Below are positions 1 to 10,000 of a stretch of DNA of 64,000 nucleotides, in pieces; within the stretch, counting starts at the first letter, position 1; each line of letters begins with the position of its first letter. The position numbers and the translations under genes are program-made. This DNA comes from Nostoc sp. NIES-3756 (GTDB taxonomy: Bacteria; Cyanobacteriota; Cyanobacteriia; Cyanobacteriales; Nostocaceae): assembly GCF_001548375.1 (NCBI RefSeq), contig NZ_AP017295.1:2762501-2826500 (forward strand). Direction: 5' to 3'. The notes below the pieces were generated by a model. That model ran no database searches. It saw only the letters and a list, made by a program, of their open reading frames with translations, and was not told where the DNA came from.

Positions 1-812
1 AACAGGAGTTGGCAAAGCCACCAACCACAACTGCTCAACCTGCTTCTTTGCAGCAAACTTACCGCGTACTGGTGATTGATGATGATACTCTGCTGACAGA
101 GCAGTTGTTAACCCAGGCAGATGCTTGGGGAATGCGAATAAAAATTGCTCCTGATTTGGCAACTGCGCGATCGCGCCTAGCTTTAGCCACTCCTGACGCA
201 GTTTTGCTAGATTTGAGCTTCCCTAGCACTCAAGAAGATGGATTAATGCTGCTACGGGAATTGGGAGAAAATCACCCGAAGTTACCAATTATTGTTTTTA
301 CTGCACGGGATAGCCTAGCTGATAGATTAGCGGTGTCACGCTTAGGCGCACGGCAATTTTTACATAAACCATCGACAACTAAGCAAATCTTTGAGGCGAT
401 CGCGCGTGTGCTACCTCAAGCCAAACCATCAGAAGCCAAAGTATTAATTGTAGATGATGACCCGGTAATGTTAGCTGGATTATCGCAATTATTAACCCCT
501 TGGGGATTAGAGGTCATTACTTTATCTCAACCTCAGCAATTTTGGGAAATATTAGTGAATACATCACCAAATTTAGTGTTGTTAGATTTAGAGATGCCTG
601 TAGTTAATGGGTTAGAGTTGTGTCAAGTTGTGCGTCAAGATGCTCACTGGGGAGATTTGCCCATCTTGGTGGTAACAGCCCATACTGATGCTCAATCACT
701 ACAACAAGCTTTTGCGGCAGGAGCTGATGATTTTATTAATAAGCCAGTGCTAGGCCCAGAATTGGTGACACGGGTACTGAGCCGTATTGAAAGAACGCGA
801 CGGAAGGGATAA
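1..812 (+). CDS. Double receiver-domain response regulator, 5' end outside window
   Basis: Two CheY-like receiver domains in tandem and no output domain in the visible part. Receiver 1 has the acidic pair in VLVIDDD, the phospho-acceptor Asp in VLLDLSFP, Thr in VFTARDS and Lys in FLHKPS. Receiver 2 has VLIVDDD, LLDLEMP, VVTAHTD and FINKPV, so both look competent for phosphorylation. The first possible start (TTG at 9) directly abuts an AGGAG with no spacing, and the preceding Pro/Thr/Gln-rich stretch reads like an interdomain linker. I therefore think the reading frame enters from upstream and more domains lie outside the window. It heads a same-strand run of signalling genes. Its role as a phosphate acceptor in the relay of the next kinase is inference. 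Confidence 0.8.
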   Translation, partial: QELAKPPTTTAQPASLQQTYRVLVIDDDTLLTEQLLTQADAWGMRIKIAPDLATARSRLALATPDAVLLDLSFPSTQEDGLMLLRELGENHPKLPIIVFTARDSLADRLAVSRLGARQFLHKPSTTKQIFEAIARVLPQAKPSEAKVLIVDDDPVMLAGLSQLLTPWGLEVITLSQPQQFWEILVNTSPNLVLLDLEMPVVNGLELCQVVRQDAHWGDLPILVVTAHTDAQSLQQAFAAGADDFINKPVLGPELVTRVLSRIERTRRKG

Positions 813-848
813 AGGGGTAAGGGGTAAGGGGTAAGGGGTAAAGGGGGG
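811..848 (+). repeat. Short tandem heptamer repeat (GGGGTAA)n
   Basis: About four copies of GGGGTAA end in a G-run just before the start codon at 852. This resembles the short tandemly repeated sequences of heterocystous cyanobacteria. The last G-rich unit (GGGGGGAAG) also serves as a purine-rich ribosome-binding region for the kinase gene, so copy number changes could alter its translation. Confidence 0.8.
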
Positions 849-851
849 AAG

Positions 852-3800
852 ATGAAAGTTTATCGGCAATTATTAGCTTATGGTGGTGCTATTGGCTCAA
901 CTGCGATCGCTTTGGTATTATCGCTTTGGTTAGAAACTCTAATATATAGAACTGTTGGCGCTTTTTTCTATATAGCTATCATTTTCAACACTTGGTATGG
1001 TGGTTTGCGTCCAGGGATAGTGACAATTATTCTTTCGACACTGGCAATTGATTATTTCTTAATTACGCCTCAGTATCAATTTATCCCCTCAGATCCACAG
1101 GATATATTGCGGTTAGGTCTTTTTGGGTTAGTTGGGTTGATAATCAATCAGCTAACTGGCAATTTTTCTAAAAGTAACCAGAAAATTCAACAATTAAACC
1201 AAAAATTGGCCCAAGAAAATGCCGAGCAACTGAGGATGGCTCTATCAGCAGCACAAATGGGAATGTGGGACTGGGATATGGTAAGTGGACAAATCAACTG
1301 GTCGCCAGAACACGAACGGTTATTTGGTTTGGCTTTTGGTAGCTTCGATGGGAGATATGAAACTTTTGATCAGTGTCTGCATCCTGAAGATCGTCCTCTG
1401 CTCAATCAAGCATTACAACAGGCACTGCAAACTCATAGTATTTATCAGTGTGAATATCGGATAGTTTGGGCAGATGGTAGCATTCACTGGATTGAGGCAC
1501 GAGGACAAGCATTCTATAACAAAGCAGGTGAGCCTGTCCGCATGAGTGGAACTGTGATGGCGATTGATGAACGCAAGCAGGCGCAAGACTTACTGCAACA
1601 GCAATTTGAGCAACAACGCCTAGTGATGGAGATGTCCCAGCGTATTAGGCGATCGCTGAATCTACAAGACATTTTACAAACTACTGTTGATGAAGTACGG
1701 CAGTTTTTGGGGTGCGATCGCGTTATTCTGTTCCAGTTTGCACCTGATTGGAGTGGCACTGTAGTTGTGGAATCTGTCGATCCTCATTGGACAGCGATAT
1801 TATCTACCGATATCTACGATCCTTGCTTTGGGGAAACATACATTCAACCTTTTAAACAAGGTCTAGTTACTGCAAAATCTGATATTTATACTGCTGGTAT
1901 CGGCTCTTGCCATATCGAACTGTTGGCTAAATACCAAGTGAGGGCTAATTTAGTTGTGCCAATTCTCTACAGAGATGAATTATGGGGATTACTCATTGCC
2001 CATCACTGTGCGGCTCCCCGTGAATGGCAATCAAGGGAAATAGCTCTGTTGCAGCAGTTAGGAGAACAGGTAAGCATTGCTATCCAGCAAGCAGCTTTGT
2101 TTGAACAGTTACAGACCCAATTAAGGGAGCGTCAACAAGCAGAACAAAGTTTACAAGAAAGAGAAATAACCTTACGCTTATTTGTCCAGTATGCACCTGC
2201 TGGGATTGCGATGTTTGATCGGGATATGCGTTATTTAATAGCCAGCCAAAGATGGGTGGACGACTATCGTCTTGATTCAGTGGCATCTGTTATAGGGCGA
2301 TCGCACTACGAACTGTTTCCCGAAATTACAGAGCGATGGCGACAAATTCATCAACGCTGTTTGGCTGGGGCAATTGAAAGATGTAATGAAGATTTGTTTA
2401 TGCGTCCAGATGGCAGCCAACAGTGGATACGCTGGGAAACTCATCCTTGGTATACTACTACTGGTGAGATTGGTGGCATTATTATTTTTGCTGAGGATAT
2501 TACAGAGCGCAAACAGGCGCAAATTTCCCTGCAACAACTGAATGTTGAACTTGAGCAACGGATAGCCGAACGCACAGCACAACTGACTCAAACAAATGAT
2601 CGCTTGATAGAAACGGTAATCCAGCAGCAACAAACCCAACTTATACTTTTAGAACAAGCACAATTACTGGATTTAGCACACGATAGCATCATTACCCGTG
2701 ACTTAAACGGGGCGATCGCCTTCTGGAACGAAGGAGCCGAATATATGTACGGCTGGACGAAAGCCGAAGCATTGGGGCAAATAACGCATACTCTCCTCAA
2801 AACTCGGTTTCCTCAACCATTAACTCAGATTGAGGCAGAACTCTGGGAAACGGGCTACTGGGAAGGAGAACTGATTCATGTAAGGAGAGACGCTCGACCG
2901 ATTACTGTAGCCAGTCGTTGGGTGTTACAAAAAGACAACGCTGGTAGACCAATAAAGATCCTCGAAATCAATAATGACATTACTGAGCGTAAACAAGCAG
3001 AAGCAGCTTTACAGCAGTATGTACATGAAATTGAGGATTTGTACAATAATGCACCCTGTGGTTATCACTCTCTAGATGCTCAAGGGAATTGCATTCGGAT
3101 TAATGATACAGAACTGAAGTGGCTAGGATATAGCCGCGATGAAATGTTACACAAAAATTTTTTAGATATTGCCACTTCTGAGGGTAAAAAAATATTTCAA
3201 GAAAACTTTTTTAACTTTAAGCAGCAGAGTTCGATTAATAATTTAGAGTTTGAGATTCTGAACAAAGATGGCACAACCCGATGGGTAAGTGTGAATGCCA
3301 CAGCAATTAAAGATGAAAATGGCAACTTTGTCATGAGCCGTTCAAGTATGTTTGATATTAGCGAAAAGCACGCTGCGCTCCGCGAACGTAAACGTACCGA
3401 AGCAATTCTGCGCCAATATGAGGGCATTGTATCTAGTACCAAAGATGGCATTGCACTATTAAATCATAATTACATTTATCAAATCGTTAATCAAGCTTAC
3501 CTAGACTGGTGCAACAAACCCGATACTGAAGTTTTAAGTTATTCGGTAAGGGATGTTTTGGGTGAAATTTTATTTGATAACTTCATTCAGGCTCGGTTAG
3601 ATAGATGTCTAACTGGAGAAACAATTCAGTATGAAAGATGGTTTGATTACCCGAATTTAGTACCGCAATTTATGAGCGTTACTTATACACCTTACCTCGA
3701 ACCAGAAGGCAGCATTTCGGGTATTATCGTTAGCCTGCGGGATTTGACAGAACTTAAACAGGCAGAACAAATGCTAGAACTTCAGGCTGTCATTACCCGA

Positions 3801-5210
3801 AACATGGCAGAAGGAGTCTGCGTGGTAAGTGCTACTGATGGCAGTATTGTCTATGCTAACCCTAAATTTGAGCAGATGTTTGGCTATGACTTGGGTGAAC
3901 TAAATGGGCAACACGTTTCTATCGTCAACTATGCCACCCAATCAGTAACTGCTGAAGATGTCAATCAAGCTATTCGCTCTGCTGTTTTACAAAAAGGTGA
4001 ATCCACCTACGAAGTTCATAATGTCAAAAAAGATGGGACTTCATTTTGGTGTAGTGCGACTTGTTCTGTCTTTAACCATCCCGACTACGGTGATGTTTTA
4101 GTAGCAGTTCAGCAAGATATCACAGATCGTAAACGTATTGCAGATAATTTACGTGAAAGCGAAGAAAAGTTTCGCCAACTGGCAGACAACATTCAAGCAG
4201 TATTTTGGATGACAGATATTCAAAATCAGCAAGTTCTCTATGTAAGCAAAGCTTATGAGACTGTCTGGCAAAAAAGTAGTGAAAATATCTACCAGAATTT
4301 TTCAGATTGGTTAGATTCCATTCACCCAGATGATCGCCAGCTTCTCGATATTGCATTTACTCAACAATCACAAACAGGTCAATCTGATACCAAATATCGC
4401 ATCATCCGCCCTGATGGTTCAATGCGGTGGATTCGCGATCGCGCCTTTCCCATCAAAAATGAAATGGGGGAAATAGTGAGGATAGCGGGTATTGCAGAAG
4501 ATATTACAGAGCAACAAAAAATTGAGCAAATTAAAACTGAGTTTATTAGTATAGTCAGTCACGAACTGCGTACCCCATTAACTGCAATTAGGGCATCACT
4601 CGGCTTATTAAATAGCGGTATCTACGATAAAAAACCAGATAAATTTAAGCGCATGATTGAGATTGCTGCCATTGATAGCGATCGCCTGGTACGTTTAGTT
4701 AACGATATTCTTGATTTGGAACGCTTAGAATCAGGTCGTGCTGTTTTAGACAAAACCACCTGCAAAGCAGCCGATTTAATTACACAAGCAGTAGAAGGAG
4801 TAAATGCGATCGCCAAGCAGCAAAATATTACCTTTAATATTCACCCTACTAACGCTCAGGTTTGGGTGGCTGCTGATACAATTATTCAAACGCTTACCAA
4901 CCTGTTAGGCAATGCGATTAAATTCTCCCCCCCTGACTCTACTATTACTTTAATTGCTCAACAGCAGACAGATTATGTACTGTTTCAAGTCACAGATCAA
5001 GGTCGAGGTATTCCTACTGATAAGTTAGAAGCTATCTTTGGTAGATTTCAGCAAGTAGATGCCACAGATTCTCGTGTCAAAGGAGGCACAGGCTTGGGAT
5101 TAGCAATCTGCCGTACTATTATTGAGCAACACGGTGGGCAAATCTGGGCAGAGAGTAAAATTGATGTTGGTAGTACGTTTTTCTTTACTCTGCCAAATAC
5201 TAAGGAATAG
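852..5210 (+). CDS. Multi-PAS sensor histidine kinase with cyanobacteriochrome-like GAF domain
   Basis: A 1452-residue membrane-anchored sensor kinase. Residues about 5-110 form a DUF4118/KdpD-like block of transmembrane helices. A PAS domain (about 128-245) and a phytochrome-type GAF (about 255-418) follow, then about six more PAS/PAC modules ending in D-I-T-E-R-K-type linkers. Next come HisKA with His1237 in SHELRTPL and HATPase with the N box (NLLGNAIKF) and G boxes (GRGIP, GGTGLGL). There is no C-terminal receiver, so phosphate must pass to separate proteins; the receiver encoded 34 bp downstream is the obvious partner (inference). The GAF carries DPCF with Cys325 and the Cys353-His pair before a VRANLVVPIL strand, as in bilin-binding cyanobacteriochromes. 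The ATG at 852 follows a strong purine stretch. Confidence 0.9.
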   Translation: MKVYRQLLAYGGAIGSTAIALVLSLWLETLIYRTVGAFFYIAIIFNTWYGGLRPGIVTIILSTLAIDYFLITPQYQFIPSDPQDILRLGLFGLVGLIINQLTGNFSKSNQKIQQLNQKLAQENAEQLRMALSAAQMGMWDWDMVSGQINWSPEHERLFGLAFGSFDGRYETFDQCLHPEDRPLLNQALQQALQTHSIYQCEYRIVWADGSIHWIEARGQAFYNKAGEPVRMSGTVMAIDERKQAQDLLQQQFEQQRLVMEMSQRIRRSLNLQDILQTTVDEVRQFLGCDRVILFQFAPDWSGTVVVESVDPHWTAILSTDIYDPCFGETYIQPFKQGLVTAKSDIYTAGIGSCHIELLAKYQVRANLVVPILYRDELWGLLIAHHCAAPREWQSREIALLQQLGEQVSIAIQQAALFEQLQTQLRERQQAEQSLQEREITLRLFVQYAPAGIAMFDRDMRYLIASQRWVDDYRLDSVASVIGRSHYELFPEITERWRQIHQRCLAGAIERCNEDLFMRPDGSQQWIRWETHPWYTTTGEIGGIIIFAEDITERKQAQISLQQLNVELEQRIAERTAQLTQTNDRLIETVIQQQQTQLILLEQAQLLDLAHDSIITRDLNGAIAFWNEGAEYMYGWTKAEALGQITHTLLKTRFPQPLTQIEAELWETGYWEGELIHVRRDARPITVASRWVLQKDNAGRPIKILEINNDITERKQAEAALQQYVHEIEDLYNNAPCGYHSLDAQGNCIRINDTELKWLGYSRDEMLHKNFLDIATSEGKKIFQENFFNFKQQSSINNLEFEILNKDGTTRWVSVNATAIKDENGNFVMSRSSMFDISEKHAALRERKRTEAILRQYEGIVSSTKDGIALLNHNYIYQIVNQAYLDWCNKPDTEVLSYSVRDVLGEILFDNFIQARLDRCLTGETIQYERWFDYPNLVPQFMSVTYTPYLEPEGSISGIIVSLRDLTELKQAEQMLELQAVITRNMAEGVCVVSATDGSIVYANPKFEQMFGYDLGELNGQHVSIVNYATQSVTAEDVNQAIRSAVLQKGESTYEVHNVKKDGTSFWCSATCSVFNHPDYGDVLVAVQQDITDRKRIADNLRESEEKFRQLADNIQAVFWMTDIQNQQVLYVSKAYETVWQKSSENIYQNFSDWLDSIHPDDRQLLDIAFTQQSQTGQSDTKYRIIRPDGSMRWIRDRAFPIKNEMGEIVRIAGIAEDITEQQKIEQIKTEFISIVSHELRTPLTAIRASLGLLNSGIYDKKPDKFKRMIEIAAIDSDRLVRLVNDILDLERLESGRAVLDKTTCKAADLITQAVEGVNAIAKQQNITFNIHPTNAQVWVAADTIIQTLTNLLGNAIKFSPPDSTITLIAQQQTDYVLFQVTDQGRGIPTDKLEAIFGRFQQVDATDSRVKGGTGLGLAICRTIIEQHGGQIWAESKIDVGSTFFFTLPNTKE
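3366..3386 (+). repeat. 21-nt in-frame repeat-like insertion inside the kinase gene
   Basis: The sequence (GCACGCTGCGCTCCGCGAAC core) resembles GC-rich dispersed repeats seen in Nostoc genomes. It adds seven residues (KHAALRE) within a PAC linker that otherwise would read D-I-S-E-R-K-R-T-E-A. The flanking GAA codon occurs on both sides, and the reading frame is kept. Confidence 0.5.
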
Positions 5211-5244
5211 GACGCAGGGTAAGAATAACTATGGACTATGCGAA

Positions 5245-5622
5245 ATGACTAAAAAAATATTGATTGTTGATGATGAAGAAAGAATCCGCGAACTGGTGCA
5301 AGCTTGTTTAGAAGATATAGGCGGATGGGATACAATAACGGCTGCATCAGGAGTTGAATGTTTAACAATCGCTCCAGCACAAATTATAGATGCGATTTTA
5401 CTTGATGTTTCTATGCCTAATATGGACGGATTTGCAGTTTATGAGCAACTTCAAGCAAATTCTGCAACCAAATCGATACCTGTAATTCTACTGACAGCCA
5501 AAGTTTTGCCAAGCGATCGCACTCACTTTGCTCAGATGGGAATTGCTGGTTTAATCACCAAACCTTTTGAACCCACTACTATTTCCGCAGAAGTCGCTAA
5601 CATTTTAGGATGGGATGATTAA
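5245..5622 (+). CDS. Single-domain response regulator (CheY-like)
   Basis: A 125-residue stand-alone receiver. It has the acidic pair in ILIVDDEE, the phospho-Asp in LLDVSMP, Thr in LLTAK and Lys in ITKPFEP, so all key residues are present. I chose the ATG at 5245 because MTKKILIVDDE is a typical receiver N-terminus; the frame is open further upstream into the kinase gene, but no good start is visible there. It lies 34 bp after the multi-PAS kinase and is probably co-transcribed. With no output domain it likely acts as a phosphate shuttle or through protein contacts. It is clearly related to the receiver at 6150. Confidence 0.88.
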   Translation: MTKKILIVDDEERIRELVQACLEDIGGWDTITAASGVECLTIAPAQIIDAILLDVSMPNMDGFAVYEQLQANSATKSIPVILLTAKVLPSDRTHFAQMGIAGLITKPFEPTTISAEVANILGWDD

Positions 5623-5729
5623 TTTTAAATTTGTGTGAAGAAATTTATTTCTTTATTAGTTCTTTATTTTTTTCAAATATCTTTCTTATTTACAGATAAC
5701 AATATCGACTATTCCCAGAAAGATAATAT

Positions 5730-6095
5730 ATGACTACTTGTCAAGTTGAAAGAATTGAAGAAGCAATAACATTTACCTTGTTGCCATTCCATAGTAGTGC
5801 TTTAGGACGCATTAAAGATAAACGAAGCGTTTCAGCTTTGCATCCACAGAATGTAATGATTCGTGCCGTTCCCTCCCAAAAGTTGAGACAGATTGTAGAG
5901 CATCCTCTGACCGAAAGAGAACTTTGTGTTTTGAAAATGATAGTTGATGGCAATAGTAATTTTGCCATTGCTCAAGATTTACGTATAACAGTAGGAACTG
6001 TCAAAACGCATGTACGCAATATTTTATACAAGCTTAATGTGGATGACCGTACCCAGGCTGCTGTAGTAGCGCTACGTTCTGGGTTAGTAGAGTAA
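5730..6095 (+). CDS. LuxR/FixJ-type HTH regulator lacking a receiver domain
   Basis: A 121-residue protein. The C-terminal half (about 58-120) is a LuxR-family helix-turn-helix: LTERELCVLKMIVDG, then a recognition-helix region around TVGTVKTHVRNIL and KLNVDDRTQAAV. The N-terminal 55 residues show no receiver motifs and are not recognised. It sits between two small receiver genes, so a split response-regulator arrangement (phosphorylated receiver acting in trans on an HTH-only protein) is plausible but inferred. A 107-bp AT-rich gap precedes it and may hold its promoter. DNA binding is well supported; the target genes are unknown. Confidence 0.82.
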   Translation: MTTCQVERIEEAITFTLLPFHSSALGRIKDKRSVSALHPQNVMIRAVPSQKLRQIVEHPLTERELCVLKMIVDGNSNFAIAQDLRITVGTVKTHVRNILYKLNVDDRTQAAVVALRSGLVE

Positions 6096-6149
6096 TCCCA
6101 ATTCAAAATTCAGAAAGACAGACTTTATTCGTATTTTTTGGAGTTGATA

Positions 6150-6572
6150 ATGACTATTGCCAACGAGGCAAATATCACTACTAAAACAATCATGCTCATT
6201 GATGAGGAAGTTAATGTACGAGAGATTGTAGAACTCTGCCTCAAAGATTTAGCGGGTTGGAATGTAATAATAGCCGATTCTCCCTTAAACGGGCTGCGGA
6301 TAGCAGCACTATATCATCCCGATGCGATCATCCTGGATGTATCAATGCAAGGTATGAATAGTTTTAGGTTTATGAATAAACTCAGAAGTAATCCAGAAAC
6401 TGAAGCTATTCCTGTTGTGGTTTTGAGTGCTAAAGCGCGATGGATTGATTCACGAATCCTTCAACAATATAAAATTGCCGGAGTTATTCTTAAGCCTTTT
6501 GATCCAGTGAAAATTCCTAATCAAATTACTGCACTACTAGGCTGGGATTTAATAATGCCAGTTGAAAGTTAA
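6150..6572 (+). CDS. Divergent single-domain receiver protein
   Basis: A 140-residue receiver paralogous to the one at 5245; both share G-W-[DN]-x-I, the spacing around the phospho-Asp and a C-terminal LGWD. The start is taken as ATG 6150, with GGAG seven bases upstream; a TTG at 6138 is in frame but lacks a suitable site. The active site is altered: the acidic cluster is LIDEE instead of VDDE, the usual MP after the phospho-Asp motif is MQ, and Ser replaces Thr (VLSAK). The phospho-Asp (ILDVS) and Lys (LKPFD) remain. It may still be phosphorylated or may have become a docking partner. Confidence 0.82.
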   Translation: MTIANEANITTKTIMLIDEEVNVREIVELCLKDLAGWNVIIADSPLNGLRIAALYHPDAIILDVSMQGMNSFRFMNKLRSNPETEAIPVVVLSAKARWIDSRILQQYKIAGVILKPFDPVKIPNQITALLGWDLIMPVES

Positions 6573-7056
6573 TCAAGCCTAATAATATCATTTGCTGCTT
6601 TTATATTGTTAATTTTTTGATAAAATTTTTAATTAATCTATCAAATAATTAGTAATATCGTGTGCGGTTAAAGACTTATCCTTAAGGCAACAGAGGGGCA
6701 GATGAGAAGGGTTTCGACCTTTTTGCATAGATTGGGGAATTATAACTAAATTATCCGAACATGATATAACTTTTATAAAATAATTTATTTTAGTACCAAT
6801 TCGTTTTAAAAAAGCCACGGATAGCTAGGTAGAGGCGCAAAGCCTTGTCCTTAAAAAATAATTGATGTGTTGCGATTATTTTTAGAATTGGGATAATAGC
6901 GCTTCTTCGTGAAGCTGCATATATTTACACCCCCAGCCACGCCGTTCTCCCTGTTGTTGCCAGTAGTGTAGAACTACAAGAAAATGTATTTAATAAATAT
7001 GTAAATTTATCAATTAATTTTGGGCTAAATACAATAAAGTCACTGATGCCACTACT
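6573..7056. other. Intergenic region, 484 bp, AT-rich
   Basis: No convincing gene. The only open frame (minus, 6633-6818) is AT-rich and resembles no protein I know. The promoter of the diguanylate cyclase gene should lie here, but I cannot assign clear -35/-10 boxes. Confidence 0.5.
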
Positions 7057-10000
7057 ATGCTTTTCAATTGTTTATCAAATGATGAAATTGACTTAAAGCA
7101 AATTCTGTATCAAATCAGAATGATAACTATGCAAATTCACCACTCATCTCAACTGAGTGAAATTTTGAAAGTAATCGTCAATGAAGTCAGAAAAATGTTA
7201 AAAAGCGATCGCGTGGTGATTTATCGCTTTCTACCAGATGGAGAGGGAGTAGTAGCGGAAGAATCTGTCAATCCCAAATGGATATCCATCCAAGAACAAT
7301 TAGTATACAATCCATATTTTCAAGCTGATTTGATAAAGCAATATCAAGCCGGACAGGTTGATATTATTGAAGATATTAATGCTCAACCACTTGCTCCTAT
7401 TTATAAACAATTATTAACTAAATTACAAGTTCGGGCTAAGTTAGTAGTACCAATTGTAGTCGATGATCAAGCAGTTGATGGAAATTATTCATCTTCTTCT
7501 CATCTGTGGGGTTTGCTGATTGTTCATCAGTGCAGCAGTCCGCGTCAATGGTATAGTTTAGAAGTTGAGTTTTTACAACTACTAGCCGTAGAAATAGAAA
7601 TTTTTATCCAGCAATCTCAAAAATATGAGAAATTCTGGCAACTCCATCAAAAACGACGGCACAAGTTTAGGTTAGCCAGGATAAATTCCCGAAAAAATAT
7701 TAGAGAAACTGCATTTGCAAATCAACAAGAAAGTATTTGTCCTACCCTCTGCCATGTGCCATCAGCTCTTTGTCCTTTAGCTTCTACCACCTGTTCTGTA
7801 CCTACTGTCACCTCAAATAAAATAGCGATCGCAGATTTGATGGCATTTGACAGATTACAAACGCCCATCTGGATTTATGATATAGAAAATTCACGGATGT
7901 GGTGGGTGAACCAAGCTGCACTGCATATTTGGAATGCTCAAAGTCGAGAGGAAATACTCAAGCGCAACTTTAGCAATGTTTCTGAGTCCACCCGCATTCG
8001 TCTACAGAGCTATATACATCAATTTCAGCAAGGAAAAATTATCGCCGAAAACTGGACATTTTATCCAGAAGGTCAACCTGTGTCTGTTCGCTGCTTGTGT
8101 TCTGGAGTGCAAATCGAAGATGGACGCATGGCGATGTTGGTGGAAGGGACAACCCAAGTTACAGAGGAAATTGATCAAGAAATCCTCCGAGCCATTGAAG
8201 GGTTAAGTCATACCACCTTAATGATTTCGCTGTATACAACCGATGGTGTACCTTTGATGCAAAACCCCGCAGCTTTTGATTGTTACGAAGATACGCTACA
8301 CCCATCTGCTGGGGAAAATGCTTTTTTGCGTCACTTTGTTGATCCCAATATTGGACTACAAGCCTTGAGTGTAATTAATTTAGGTGAATTTTTTAGAGTG
8401 GAAACTCAAGTCTTCACAAAGGCGGGGATTCGTTGGCATGAGATAGATGTACGTTGCCCTCAAGATCCCGTCACAGGTAACAAGATGATATTGGTGAACG
8501 AAAAAGATATTACTAAGGAACAAATTGCTCTGTTAGAGCGCCAACTTGCCCAAGAAGAATTGCGATGGCAGGAAGCTTTGCTGCGTTCAATGACTGATAG
8601 TTCTTTACTGGCGTTTTTTGTAGTTGATAATCGCACCGATGAAATTCTCTACTTTAATCAGCGCTTCTGTGAAATTTGGGATATTGAACACCTAGAAGCG
8701 AGGATGCGTTTAGGAGAGTTAAAAAATAATGACATCATTCCTGACTGTGTATCTTTGATTGCTGATGTCCCAGCATTTGCCGAATCTTGTAAGCCGTTAC
8801 AGTCCCAAGATAATCGCTGCATAATTGAGGATGAAATTTTATTTGTTGATGGGCGCACAATTCGCCGCTTTTCTAACCAAATTCGGGATAGTCGAGATAA
8901 ATATTTTGGCAGATTATACATTTTTGAAGACATCACCTCACGTAAACAAATTGAGGCTGCACTCAAAGCCAGTGAAGAAAGATGGCAATATGCTTTGGAA
9001 GGAAATGGTGATGGTGTTTGGGATTGGAATGCTCAAACCAATACAGTTTTTTTCTCGCGTCGTTGGAAACAAATGTTAGGTTTTGAGGAGGATGAGATTG
9101 GCAATACTCTCAACGAGTGGGATGAGCGGGTTCACCCAGATGATAAAGCTCAAGTTTACGAAGAGATTGAGAAGCATTTTCGCGGTGAAGCGCAACAGTA
9201 CATAAGTGAACATCGAGTCCTGTGTAAAGATGGAACTTACAAGTGGATTCTAGACAGAGGGAAAATTTTTAGTCGCGGTGATAATGGTTCGCCTTTACGG
9301 TTGCTAGGAACTCATACTGATATCACCGATCGCAAGCGGATGGAAGAAGCGCTACGAGAAAGTGAGGAACGTTATCATTCTGTAATTACAGCGATGACTG
9401 AAGGTATTGTCCTACAGCAAGCTGATGGATGTATTACCGCTTGTAATGAGAGCGCCCAAAGAATTTTAGGGTTAACACCTGAGCAGATGATGGGACGAAC
9501 CTCTATTGATAAGCGATGGCAAGCGATTCACGAAGATGGTTCTCCTTTTCTTGGCCAAACCCATCCTGCTGTTGTCACCTTACAAACTGGACAACCTCAA
9601 TACAATGTCATCATGGGTGTTCACAAACCTGATGACAGTCTCAGTTGGATTTTGATTAATTCTCAGCCATTATTTCAACCAGATCAAGCAAAGCCTTATG
9701 CAGTGGTAGCATCCTTTACGGATATTACCGCTAGTAAACAGGCTGGGCTTGCCCTCAAACAACAAATGGAACAAGAACGGGTGGTTTATGCAATATCTCA
9801 ACACATCCGTCAAACATTAGATTTGGACAAAATATTACAGACTACTGTTACGGAAGTCCGGAATTTTCTGCAAAGCGATCGCGTCATCATCTACCGCTTT
9901 AACCCAGATTGGAGTGCTGTAGTAATTACTGAGTCTGTAGCAGAACCTTGGCGGCCGATTCTGAATATGAAAATTACAGAGAGTAACTTTATTGAAACTA

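Noticed and set aside
1514..1759. Minus-strand open frames inside the large sensor kinase
   Set aside because: Shadows of the kinase reading frame without independent signals.
6633..6818. Minus-strand frame in the gap before the cyclase gene
   Set aside because: No motif, AT-rich, and no neighbour or start context supports it.
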